Positions 43,642 to 54,918 of a DNA stretch of 64,000 nucleotides are shown piece after piece. A model generated the notes under the pieces. That model worked only from the letters and a program-made list of their open reading frames with translations. It did no database searches and had not been told where the DNA came from. A program made the translations under genes and the position numbers. Source of the DNA: Tetraselmis striata (lineage: Eukaryota > Chlorophyta > Chlorodendrophyceae > Chlorodendrales > Chlorodendraceae); the NCBI GenBank assembly GCA_006384855.1, contig VCJN01002289.1, positions 1 through 64,000 of the forward strand, read 5' to 3'. Position 1 is the stretch's first letter, and every line of letters begins with the position of its first letter.

Positions 43642-45143
43642 CACCGTTCATCTATGGGATTGCAGACGTGTTCCGGCGAGTAGCTTTTCACAGGGCACGC
43701 AGGGTGTGCACCGCAGGCTCGCGGCCGTAGCTGCATGTAGGAGTATGCCATTGCTTGGTGGTATAGACAAGGCGCTACCACTTTGGGAGGGGGTGTATAG
43801 GCCACCTCAAGAATGGGATTGGGTTACAGCGTGCGGCCATGCTGTCCTACTACTGCCGCCCGAATGCCCGGAGTGGCTTGTGATCCTCAGGCTAGTTTGC
43901 CATTGCAACTTTTTGCGCCCCCCCCCCCCCCCCCCCCACAAAAAAAAAAAAAAAACCACCCCAACCGAGCGAAAAGCCTGGCTTCGACGCCGCTCTGAGT
44001 ATCGCTGTCCAGTGAGGCATTCGAGGAGGATGGGCATTGCTACAGCCTGGCATCGAGTGGCAGATGCGGCGGGCAGACTGGCGGGAATAAGCGGCATCCC
44101 TGCGCGATCATATGCAAGGAGCTTGCCCGGCCTGGCGGTGCCGACACCGAGGGTAAGAGAGGGGTGGAACGCGCCTAACCAGCGAACGGGTTGTAGACGG
44201 GGTTGCTCAGGGGCATGATCCGGTCCCCCAAGGTGCGCTCCTGGCCAACGCCCAGCCCCATAATGAATGTAAGGGGAGAAACGGGCAGCGACCGGGCGGC
44301 CGCGATTGCCCCCCCCCCCCCCCCCCCCGCCCCCGGCGTTGCGAAAGGGGCCCACAGTCCGGAAGCACGGATCGGTGTCTGCCTGACCTGTGCACGGAGA
44401 AGCGCCAGCAGGTGGGCCATCCGTATGGCTAACCTTGTCCCCCCACAACCCCTCTCTTTCCCGCCACGACCATCTGCCAGCAGCAAGGGGGACCACAGCA
44501 ACTTAGGGTAGCTCCACCACGGCAAAACAGCCATGCCTATGCCCTATCCTGCGCTCATTGGGACATAGCTGCGCATAGCTCCTGGGTGGCCGTTGTTCTT
44601 TCGCCCCCGGTGCAGGACGGGGCCCAGGGTGACAGGGTTGCCAGGTGCCCATTTAGGTTGGGGCAGAGGAAAGGGGAGGGAGGGGTCACTGGCGCCTGCG
44701 CCGTTTGCTCTCGCAACCACGAGGCTTCTGGACAGAGCACTCTCACCAGCGGCATTCCGGCTGCGCGGAGGTGCGGGGAACTGGTGCGCGGGAGGGCCGC
44801 CCTGGGGCGCACGCAGGAGTCGGGCAGCTTGGGAGGGGTGCGAAACCCTAGAGGTGGATGTTACAGTTCACAGCGGCTCCCGCACGAGCAGCGACTTTGA
44901 GAGAGCCGCATCAGGAGTGGCGGGCGAAGGAGGGAGGGGGATGTCTGCGAGGGGAGAGAGGTGCACATACGTCAGGGATCGGGCTTCGGGGAGCCGGTTA
45001 CCCGCCTGGCACCGGCGGCCAGTTCGAGCCGCCGGAGCGGGGTGGAAGGGCGGAGCACGGCAGGTGTCATGGCCTTAGGGTTTCTGGGGTGCAGGCCAGC
45101 GGACGCCATACCTGGAGTCGAGCGAAAGGTCGCCGCTGGGCAT
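43642..45143. other. Stretch without a certain gene
   Basis: Contains a poly-C run followed by poly-A (43918-43955) and poly-C at 44310-44328. On the minus strand a possible terminal exon ends ERTLGDRIMPLSNPVYNPFAG with a stop at 44175-44177, behind a CAG acceptor; its gene could not be traced. A minus-strand TGTAA near 44861-44865 could serve the next gene. Confidence 0.3.
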
Positions 45144-45374
45144 CTAGGGGTCGTATCCATTGCGGATGGGGTTCATCTTAACGGGGCCCGCGCCGCTGTC
45201 GCTGCGGTCCCAGCTTGTCCAGTTGGCCTTGGTGGCGGCAGCCCACGCGGGGTCCGTCACTGTGCTAGGGTACGGCCCGCCGAAGGCCTTGTCCATCCCA
45301 AAGTACATGACGGCAGCGATGGCAGCCGCGCCTGCGAGAGGAGGCAAGATCTTGCTGGGACCGATGAGTGTCAT
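45144..45374 (-). CDS. Small one-pass membrane protein, possibly mitochondrial
   Basis: 76 residues from an ATG at 45374 to a stop at 45144. It has a hydrophobic segment (PPLAGAAAIAAVMYFGM, residues 11-27) and a soluble C-terminal half with PAWAAATKANW and PVKMNPIRNGYDP. Short proteins with one N-terminal membrane span and an xAxNPI-type tail occur among accessory subunits of plant and algal respiratory complexes; I cannot name the subunit. GC content and codon use are like the other host genes. The frame is open upstream to 45635, so a longer product is possible, but the upstream part is low-complexity. Confidence 0.5.
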   Translation of the reverse strand: MTLIGPSKILPPLAGAAAIAAVMYFGMDKAFGGPYPSTVTDPAWAAATKANWTSWDRSDSGAGPVKMNPIRNGYDP

Positions 45375-47656
45375 GGTGCAGTAGCTGGCGATGCTGCCCC
45401 TGGGGCGGGCGGAGGGAGCAGGTGTTGCGGTGGGGCTTGGGGTGACGGTGTCTGAAGCTCGCAGGTTGGAAGACGCCGGTTGGCTGTCGTGCGTGAATCC
45501 CTCAGCAGCCCTCAGGCCGCGCGATCCGAGACTCCTGCTTGCGCGCGTGCTCGCGCGCATGTCATCCTCAGGATTCGCGCGCGCACAAAGTCGTACCGCG
45601 GTGTGCTGAATTACAAAATTACCATTAATCCTCATCCACCGCGCTAACCCACGTCCTATCGTAACTAACCTGAGCCATTACCGGTATTTTTTGTTTATTC
45701 GGGGTTTTGATTAATAGTAATTTACTATTAATTACCGTTTATACCGGTATTTTACTAGTAAGAAATTAGCCCGAGCGCGTGGCGCGCACCGGGCCCCGCT
45801 GCGAGCCAGACACGCGCGATGCGACAGTGTTATTTTGAGTACCGGCACCAGTAAAGAGTGCAGTAAACTGCGCACTGCCGTCTTCCCGCCCAGCAGAGCT
45901 AGGCGCCACGTCCCGGGCAGGCGAGGAGGCGAATGTTTGTGCCACTAGCATGCGTCGTGGCGGGCGAACCGGCTTAGTAGCACTTCGTCGGTACTCAGCC
46001 AATTGGCACAGCCGGTGCCATGCGCGGCATGTGCACTGTTGTGGTGGAGTAATCGCGCCAAGCAATGCCTTCGGAGGGAGATTGCTCTCCGCATCTCGTC
46101 ATGCTTGCCCGCCGCATGCCCTGTGGAGCGCACGAATATCGTCCACATGCGTGTGGCCACCAAGATCCGCGCTTCTCTCAAACATGAGAATGTGGTGCTG
46201 AAGTTGTAGTATTGCTATGCGAATTTGTGCTTGCTGCTTGCTGGACAGATGTGATGTACATGGTTGAGGATGCGCTGATTGATGTAGAGGCTAACGACCT
46301 GCTAGCATAGCAGGGTCAAGCAACACCCCAAGAACCCCCTTGCACTCCCTGCTGATGATTATTCTTGACTGATGTACGCATGTAGCGAGTAGATATGGGG
46401 TGCAACATGCACTGTAACAAGCCCTCTGGCTGCCATCGCCGATGTGTTAGCGAGTCAAAATTGCCAAAACATGAGCTCCTGCCAGCAATATATTACTTTA
46501 CATTTCTCTAAACACAGGGGGTAATTTTTTATTTGGGAGTTTTAATTAATAGAAATTTACTATAAATTTTAAGAAAATTAAAAATACCATAAATTTCTAG
46601 GCCTAGGTACCGATATAATCGTAACCAAATCGCGATCCTTACTAATTTGGTAACCCGTACATAAAAAATATCGTGGCCGTAGGATCCTTGATGACGTCAA
46701 CACTCGTTAATCGTACGATCCGGATCCCATAGTGATTTGGGAAACTAAATCACTATTATTTCGTCATCGCGAGTGTTCGGATTGGTGGTCAAATCACGAG
46801 GCTCCAATAATTCGGACCGCAGCGAGTGGCCAATTCACTCGCGTTTCCTATTTGGTGGCGTAACGGTCGGTACGTCCGAGACTGGATGGACGGCGCACAT
46901 GCGCCCATTGTTATTCATCGCACGGCTCGCGGCTGTCTTGTGTAACGAACTCGCCGCCGCCCACGGGTGGCCCACCTGCGGCCCGCGCCCCACCCGTGGC
47001 ACACCCACCACCCGGCCGCCATTACCCGTCTACTGCGTGTTCGGCCGCCTGCGTCGAGGCGCCCGCCCCAACCCGAAAGTCACTCAACGTTTCTCGCCTA
47101 GGGGATATGGCTAGCGTACAGAAAGACGGCCATCTCTTCGATATCCTCCGGACCGATGACGACGAGGTACCTATGGCGGGCGGCGAGCAGTCGGACGCGC
47201 CCGCCATGCATGTGTGCGCCAATCTGAGCGGCGCCATGGTGGTAGGCGGGTGCCATATGTAGGCGGCGCAATGCGATACCGTCAGTGAGTACGGACACAA
47301 TGCGCACGGGCGGGGGCTCCGAGCCGCTACCCACAGCCTATGGCGCGGCGGGGAGGAGCGGCTACCGTTACATGCGCGGATGGCGTCAGCAATTGAAATC
47401 GCAAGATATGCAAACACGTACATACGGTCGCTATTTGGTCAGGATAGGATGCATTCCTGCGTGCTATTCACGTACGGGCGAAAGCAGGTTCCAAATCAGT
47501 GATTTGGTAAGGATAGGACGGCGGTTAAGGGTCAACGCTAAAAAGATCGACGCTACCTGAGGGTCATTTCATCCCAGCGACCACCGGCGATTTTAGCTAC
47601 GCGTCGCCTACTTTTACTGCGATATCGTGATGCCACGTAGCAGCCGTACATCCGTT
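45375..47656. other. Gene-poor stretch with AT-rich inverted repeats
   Basis: Two related AT-rich segments are present: 45680-45760 (CGGGGTTTTGATTAATAG, TAATTTACTATTAATTACC) and 46515-46590 (TTGGGAGTTTTAATTAATAG, AATTTACTATAAATTTTAAG). GATTTGG-type repeats lie at 46640-46770. Short open frames show no domains. Confidence 0.4.
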
Positions 47657-47906
47657 GTCCGCTCGGTTGAGCGGTCGTCTCGTACGTGAGTGGTCCCGGT
47701 ATCGATTCCCGGCTGATGTATTTTCGACAATGTCGTCCCGACGAGTCATGGGTTTACCTGGTTGATGCATTAGCCATTCGGGGTTCGAATGAGGCAATAA
47801 TGGTCTACATGCTATGCCATACCTACGATTGCAGTTGGCGCAAGAGGTCAAGTGCTAGGGCGGCTTCGGCCGATGTCCCGGGGCGAACTTGACTTTTACT
47901 TTTATC
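47657..47906 (+). mobile_element. tRNA-derived SINE, copy 2
   Basis: CCGCTCGGTTGAGCGGTCGT head, degenerate B box GGTATCGATTCCCGG, GTTTACCTGGTTGATGCATT, a second GGGGTTCGAATGAGGCAATA block and the GGCGCAAGAGGTCAAGTG block, ending ACTTTTACTTTTATC. Same order as copy 1. Confidence 0.82.
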
Positions 47907-49804
47907 AACCCTTTTCACCGATTTTTGGCTACACGTAGCTAGGTTTTTTTCTGCGTTTCATACCGCGTAGCCGCCATGCGCTAGCGAGTACTACCCACCT
48001 CCACTACTACCACCCGGCGGCGGCGGCGCGTAGTCGCTACAATCTCCACTTCCCGCTCGGTGTTCATGCCCGTGTTCGCCACAATGCGCGTGCCCCGCCC
48101 ACTCCGCCCCCACCATGAAGTGGCCGTCTGCAGATTTGCGCTCTAACGCAGGGTCAGCGGCGGTGAAGGGCCGCATCCGGCTGCCCGGGCTTAGCCTCAG
48201 GCGGGAGTCCATATCCGGAACATCGCTCGCGACGTCGGCGGGGGCCGACGTCCCCCCGCCGGCTGGAGCGTCAGGGGTGCGCCGCTCCCGTGCAGCGGCA
48301 CGCTGCGCACGGGGCGTAGGCATGGCGGCATGAGCGGTGGTAGTGCGGTCCAACGGTGTGGGTGGAAGCGGATCAGCATGTGTTGTTTGAAATACTAGGG
48401 CGGAGCGGGATCCGCTCTGAAAAACCGGCGACGCGTAGCCGATTTTTGGTTCATTGGGGGCGTCGCCGATTTTGATTACTACTTTTAAGCGCTGCGACGT
48501 GGTACTCTACGGTACGATATCGCTGGAAATCGCTGGTATGAAATGGCCCTAAAAGCGGCGGCCCGCATCCCGCACCATGCGGGATGGATGTCGAGTGATG
48601 CGTGCCCCGTTTAGAGTCCAGGCGGCAACGCGGGCAACAACGTGTGCGGGGGTGATCCCCGGACGCGATGTGCAGCTTCGGCAACGGCGGGATTGCGGAC
48701 GAATTTGCGCCTTTTGATGAGGTAGCGAGCACGCTCTGCTCGAGACGCGGCCAATAATGAGCTTACTAGCCCCCCGAGTACACCGTTGCACTGGTACTAT
48801 ATATATACATGGGCTAGCGCTGAAAAAGGCGGTCGGAAACTCACCTGAAAAGGCACTAGGAAACTCCTAGTGCGCGGCGACTGCGAGGTGGAAGCAACTT
48901 CAGAAGAGGGTTCGGAATGAGCACGAGCACACGCATCAAACTTGGCCGTATCCACACATGCAGAGAGAATGCCGCCAAGGTACCATGCACGGAAGCATAG
49001 ACCCGCTGCATCAACCCCCGCCGTGTGCGCGACAGCATGTGCTGATGGCAGAAATAAAGAGGCGGGCTGGTAACAAAGTTCCGAAGAACATGTACGGAAT
49101 GAAAACGAAGGAATCACGAATTCATGTGTCCATTCCGGGTGTCACAAATTTTCTGTAAAGGAAGAACCGCCAGCGAAGTTGCGCACGGTAACAACGCGAA
49201 AATGTAGACCGACGTCAAAGGCGATTTTCCCAGGTGGCCGCGGTCCTCAACCACAAAAGGGTAGTACCGACGGACACCCAGCACCGGCGCGGAAGACGCC
49301 CGGTCCGCCGCCAACTTGCTCTGCTCCGCCTCGGTCCCCGCAATCCTCAGGGTGTACTAGCGGGGTCGTTGCCCCAAGTGGGGGTCACGGAGGACAAGCA
49401 CGCGAATCGATCATGTCGTATTGGTGCTGGTACAGTCACTTACTAGTCAGTCATCCTACAATATCAATTACGAGGTGAGTCCGCATGTATGTCTGTCGTC
49501 TGTCTGTTTGTCGCCAAGTTTCGAAACGGTTTCTCATAGATTATTAGATAAATCAACAATGTATATCCGTTATAGATTCCGTCATAATTCCATTAATTCC
49601 GCGCAGGCCAAAATAACCGTCGCACTTACTTGCTGACGAGCGACAACAGTACATGTACCGGTACGGGTACTCGCCGGCCGCCGGTCGGGTCGATTGTCGC
49701 CGTTCGTCATGTCTACGGGGCAGGCATGGCGCGAAGCGCCGAGCCCGCCGCTTGGACTGGACCCGGACGCCAAACGATGTCGTTCGTCCGTTGCCGGACG
49801 CCGG
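47907..49804. other. Gene-poor stretch
   Basis: Open frames at 47991-48353 (minus) and 48958-49158 (plus) have no recognisable domains. CCCGCATCCCGCACCATGCGGGATGG (48560-48585) is palindromic. No gene is supported. Confidence 0.35.
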
Positions 49805-50018
49805 ACGACCGTCGCCCGTCCGCCTTGCCGCCCGTCCGTCGACGGACGCCGGGCCCGTTGATAATACAAGCACCCGTTGCATGAGTGTGGAATCCAGAGA
49901 GCCGCAAGGATCGATCGTAGTAGTCGCTACATTATACGGCCTTGGGTCCGCCGACCCGGCGACCCGGGGCCCGGCGTCCGTCGACGGACGGGCATCGAGG
50001 CGGACGTGTTAGGGCTAC
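49805..50018. repeat. Perfect inverted repeat, GC-rich foldback
   Basis: Perfect 27-nt arms at 49830-49856 and 49967-49993, each containing CGTCCGTCGACGGACG, itself a palindrome. Similarity continues outward (CGTCCGCCT against AGGCGGACG), giving arms of about 45 nt around a loop of about 110 nt. This resembles a small foldback or MITE-like element. Confidence 0.85.
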
Positions 50019-50062
50019 ACCTAACCCTACACCAAATCCTGCACCTAACCCTGCACTTTACC
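50012..50062. repeat. CCTAACCC-like short repeats
   Basis: TTAGGGCTACACCTAACCC, then TACACC and GCACCTAACCCTGCAC: a few degenerate CCTAACCC units, perhaps telomere-derived, at the left flank of the Ty3 element. Confidence 0.4.
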
Positions 50063-50471
50063 CACATAACCACTTATCTCATATTATTATCATTTCCTAT
50101 ATCATATCATTACCTGCCGTACTCATGTAACTCGTACTGTAACATGTACGCATATCATTTATCATGATCAATCCCAATCACCGATGCTACTACTAACCGT
50201 CCCCGATGCTGCTATTGACATTCCCCGATGCTATATTTCCGCAATGCCCAAGGCTGACCGCTGAACTACTCTGCCGCTGCTCTGCCTTCGTGCTGCTGGC
50301 TGCCGCTAAATTGCTGAACCAGCTGATGATTCTGTAACATTTTCGATATTGTTTCCTCACAATCTTTGCCTTCTTGCCTCTAACTGCATCAGGGCATTAC
50401 TGTACCTCGCATTGGTTTCGCGAGTCCTGGTCCCCCCCCCCCCCCCCCCCCCCGCGCGTGCTTCTCAGCTT

Positions 50472-51187
50472 ATGCCCGTATCAACCCGCAGCCAAGCTAC
50501 CGCTCTTCCTGCTCAACCTTCTACCATGACTCAACCTATGGATATCGACCCGGTCTCTCGTGCTGTCCAAGCTGAGCTCTCCAAGTTCGCTATTCGCGCC
50601 CCTGCCAACGACATCCCTGCCGATCGACGCATCTCTGACCGTCGTGACCCGTCTGCTCTCAACCGCTTCCTTTCTACCATCGCCGAAAATGTCCACGGCC
50701 TCTACTGGACCCTTGCTCTGGAGCAATGGCTGCTCCGCCAGTTCGACTCCGACAACGAGGCTGCAGCGATGGTCGCCCGCGAGGAGCTGACAACCCTGGA
50801 CACCCTTCGTCGCCACCTCGAAGCTGTCGACGCTGAGTTCGCCGCTATGGCTGCTGTTCCCAAGCGCCGTGCCAACGGTAATCCTGGTTCTAACCCGCCA
50901 CATATATTCGCCCCGGTGCTGGCCCTTTTCCTTCTGCCGTTCTGCCAGGACCGCCCTCTATTCCTCCGCCTAACACCTTTCATGCCTCTGGCTCAGGCAC
51001 TAGGCCGATTCCCGGCTTGGCCGGATATAGCCGTTATACTGGAATCTGCTCTAGCTGTGGTAAAGTAGGCCATTCTGTTATGGTCTGCCCCGAGACTAGC
51101 CTCGCTGACAAAAAAGCTTGGCAAGCTAAACTGGCTGCCACCAAAACCTCTAAGGGTCTTAAGGCCATGAAACTGAATGACCAATGA
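50472..51187 (+). pseudogene. Ty3/Gypsy gag with zinc knuckle, frameshifted
   Basis: Starts MPVSTRSQATALPAQP and runs through a helical capsid-like region (LEQWLLRQFDSDNEAAAMV) to about residue 160. The C-terminal zinc knuckle CSSCGKVGHSVMVC (51047-51088, CX2CX4HX4C) is in another frame and leads to a stop near 51187, so at least one frameshift lies between them. A poly-C run (50432-50453) precedes the start. Confidence 0.75.
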
Positions 51188-51289
51188 CGCGTTGGGGCGG
51201 AGTATGCCGTCAGACGTTCGAATTGTAATTCAATCGAATTTGTCCCAGCTCCGCCGTGTTATCCCCCGACCTCTGAGGCCCGATCTCCA

Positions 51290-54200
51290 ATGGCACTGCA
51301 TCCGGACGAGAATAGCCCAGCTACCGCCGCCCTAGTGGCTGATGCGCACGCTGAGGCCTCCTCGGTATTGCCCACCGAGTCGTACGAACCAGTGGCGCTC
51401 ACCAACGAGGAGGTTCGTAGGTCCCTGTCTACCGCTGACTTTGCCATCCCTGCGGATAATCCAATCGAGGGCCTGTCTCGTACTGAGAAACGTTCTGCTA
51501 TTCGCCGGTTCCGTCAACGCCAGTACGCTAAACAACGACAGGCTAAAAAGAATATTGACCGACCAACTGCCTGCCCACCTGACTCTATTCGTTTTGATAA
51601 AACTGAAATGTCTCGACTAAACTCTGAATATGGTCCTATAACTCCGGACGCTAGTGCCTCTGCGTTTGACGATGTTTGCCCTGAGTACTGCTCTAAGGAT
51701 AAACCCTTTACCTCCACTTCAGCAATTGGTCATGCTGTACTAATACATCCACCGTACGACGAATCAGTATTGCCAATCCTCGAACATTTTGAGTCTCAAC
51801 GCCAGGAATCACCTTATGACACCCGTGCTATAATCATTTTGCCCCGCTGGTCTTCTGACTTAGGGAAATCTTAGACCCCTATACTGAAAAAGTACAAATG
51901 ACTCCATTCCTACCCCGCGGGTACCTACATGTTCCACATTGCCACATATGCCACTGAGGACTTGCCTATGCCACCCACACAGTGGATAGTTGACATATAC
52001 CTCGCAGATAGCACTGTCGAGGAACGTGAGGCTGCTGTCATGGTCACGGAGGACTACAAAGCCCTCAGCTACGAATCTCAAGGTAAGACATACATCCCGC
52101 GTGCCCGGGTCAAGTCGCACCAACCCCGCTTTGAAACAGAAAAAAGCCTTTGTAACGTCTATGAACGACAACGATCTGCTATTACTCAAACCGACCCTGA
52201 TTGAACACCCTGCTCTACCGCCCGCTACTATGATGCTCGATAGCGGCGCTACCCTTTGCTTTATTGATGAACAGTATGTCCGCCTAAACAAAGTACCCAC
52301 TCAACCTCTAAACAATAAAATACGGATCGTCATGGCTGATGGCCGCCTGTCTCTCGCGGCTAAACCATGCACCCTCAAGTTGAATAGCGACTATAAACGG
52401 TTATACGGCTACAGTTGAATTTCTCGTTACTACATTACAGAACTCGTTCAACTGTGTACTGGGCATGTCCTTCCTAAAATCGCACAACCCCAATATTGAT
52501 TGGTCAACTGGTAAATTAACTTTTCCCGATGGCAGTGAAATAATCTGTCCTAACGTCGATATCGTTTACGCTAATCCTATGGCTCGTGAGATAAAGCGAA
52601 AAGATCCGAATACTGTCTTTTTCTGCGCAATCCTAAAAGAATATGACGCTACTGAAACAACTACCGCGGACCAAATTGACTCCGCAGTGACTACTGACCA
52701 AACCACAGAATACACTAAAAACGTACATGCTATACTGCTTGAGCACCGCTCCATTTGCCAACCCCTTGACTCCCTACCGCAATCACGCCATGGCCTCGAC
52801 CTTGAAATACCGCTAACCGAAAATGCCTCTGTTCCGGCCGGAAAAGTCTACCGACTTTCACCCGCTGAATTAGAGGAATTAAAGAGACAGCTTAACATCT
52901 TCTTAGAGAAGAGCTTTATCCGTGAGTCTTTCTCTCCCTTTGCCGCTCATGTCATATTCGCTCGAAAGGCAAACGGCGGCCTCCGCATGTGCATCGACTA
53001 CCGTCAGCTTAACAAATACACCAAACGAATCGAGTTTCATGTACCGAACGCGGACATGCTACTCGATATGATGTTTGGTGCTGCAGTTAACTCTGCTCTC
53101 GACCTTGCTCTCGGATACCACCAACTTCGCATCAAAGACTCTGACGTACAAGAAACTTCGTTTAAATGCCAGTTTGGTCAGTTCGAGTTTCTAGTAATGC
53201 CCTTTCATTGGCCTCACAAACGCCCCCTCTGCCTTCCAACGCTGGATGAACCATGTTCTACAGCCTCACAAAAACACCTTTATCCTCGTTTACCTTGACG
53301 ACGTTTTAATTTTCAGCAACTCTCTCGACGAACACCTCAACCATCTTGACATCAGACTCGGCTTACTAGCGCAGAATGATATACGACTACGGTTACCTAA
53401 GTGCTTTTTCGGTAAACATGAGCTCGAATACTTATTAGGGCAAATGGTCAGCAAAGTTGGCCTACGTCCCTTGATAATAAAGTCTCCGCCGTTAAGAACT
53501 GGTCCCCGCCGCGGTCTGTTCAGCAGGTCCAGCAGTTCCTGGGCTTTTGCAATTTCTACCGCCGATACATACACAAATACTCTCACTTACCTGCACCCCT
53601 TTACGACATTACTCGCAAAAAGAAAAAAATCGAGTGGGGCGTACGTCAACACACTACTTTTAATGCACTGAAACACGCGCTCTGTTCTGCCCCTGTAGTA
53701 AGGTAAATTAATTTCCCCTAGTACTAATGAGTCCTAAGACCGGTCCTGACGCGGAATTCGTCATGTCCACGGATGCCAGTAAATACGCTTTAGGCGCCGT
53801 TCTTTTACAAAAAGACGATTCCAACAAATTACGCCCGTGCGCATACTTTGCCAAAATACTACAACCTGCTCACACAAATTATCCTACATATGACCAAGAA
53901 CTATTGGGGGTTGTCTGCACGCTTAAAAAATGGCGCTGCTATGTCGAAGGTGCTGCTAGCATTACAGTTATTACTGATCATGCCACCTTACGTCATTTAC
54001 CAACTCAAGATGCCCTCGGCCGCCGCCACGCCCTCTGGCTCTCTGACATTTCACCTTATCTTGCCATCTCAACCCGCACTCAAAAACCTATTCTGTCAAT
54101 ACTTTACCGCAAAGGTAGTCGAAATGAAGCTGGCCCTATCCCGCCGACCTAATCTTAAACATGATGTCCTCACCGCTGAGAAAAGATTACTTGACTCCGA

Positions 54201-54745
54201 ACTAGAAGATATGCATGATTTTCTCTCGTCTATGTGTCACCTGCAAGTTGAGCCCTCACTGCTTAACCGCATTCGCCACGGCTATAGTATTGATGCAAAT
54301 TATTCAAACCCCCGAATACTAACCACCCACACCTTGACCTCTTACATACTATACATGATATTCATGCCCTTATGACCGAACAGCTGAAATTAGCCGACGA
54401 ATACCAAGAAGCATATGCAAACAACCGTACCCGACTAGAAGAATTTTTTGAGGGTGATAAGGTATGGTTGTCCACTGAACACCTCCTATTACGAAATCAA
54501 CCAACTAAAATTCCATCAACGTTTTATTGGCCCTTATCCCATTGTTCGTAAAATTTCACCTCAAGCTTACCACATACGTTTACCCCCCACAATGGAATGC
54601 CTCCATGTGTTTCACATTTCCCGCCTTCGTCGCTCTCACTCCCCTGATGTTCCACCTGACACTGTCCCTGGTCGAACTGCTCTACCAATAGATGAATTTA
54701 TCATAGACCAAATCCTCGACCACCGTATCGAATATAATAACGATA
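51290..54745 (+). pseudogene. Ty3/Gypsy pol, multiply broken
   Basis: An open stretch (51290-51874) contains IHPPYDESVLPILEHF. The protease motif LDSGATLCFID is near 52235. Reverse transcriptase begins about 52780 (GGLRMCIDYRQLNKYT, ALDLALGYHQLRI) and shifts frame near 53200 before YLDDVLIFSNS (53295). RNase H (STDASKYALGAVL, YDQELLGVV, ITDHATLRHL) occupies about 53760-54010. Most of integrase is absent. The segment ends with FIGPYPIVRKISPQAYHIRL, FHISRLRRSH and EFIIDQILDHRI, the start of a chromodomain-like tail. At least four frame breaks make it non-functional. Confidence 0.85.
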
Positions 54746-54845
54746 TCAGTACTGCAGCCTGCAGTACTGCAGCCTGCAGCATGCTGATTGCAGCCTGCAC
54801 TACTGCAGCCTGCCTGCAGCCTGCAGTACTGCAACATGCAGTACT
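54745..54845. repeat. CTGCAG-rich minisatellite
   Basis: Irregular repeats of GCAGTACTGCAGCCT, about six units, exactly where the pol tail loses similarity. The unit is nearly palindromic. Confidence 0.9.
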
Positions 54846-54918
54846 GGAAAGTGGACTGCAGCCCAACCCTGGTGCATATATACATCGACTCAAAATGCAT
54901 GCGATGTTGGCACACTAA

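Larger units (their letters stand above)
50349..54918 (+). mobile_element. Decayed Ty3/Gypsy retrotransposon without integrase core
   Basis: Gag, zinc knuckle, aspartic protease, reverse transcriptase, RNase H and a chromodomain-like tail occur in Ty3/Gypsy order, in several frames with stops. The integrase zinc-binding and DDE core are missing: the sequence passes from the tether after RNase H (SRRPNLKHDVL) to the integrase C-terminus (GDKVWLSTEHLLL) within about 300 bp. No LTR pair was found by eye. Codon and base use are more AT-rich than in host genes. Confidence 0.85.

Noticed and set aside
44175-44280. Terminal exon of a photosystem or respiratory subunit (ending VYNPFAG)
   Set aside because: Only one possible exon is visible; no upstream exon or family signature could be found.
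47991-48353. 120-codon minus-strand frame with a His/Gly-rich end
   Set aside because: Low-complexity, no domain, no neighbouring exons; may be a retroelement remnant but cannot be shown.
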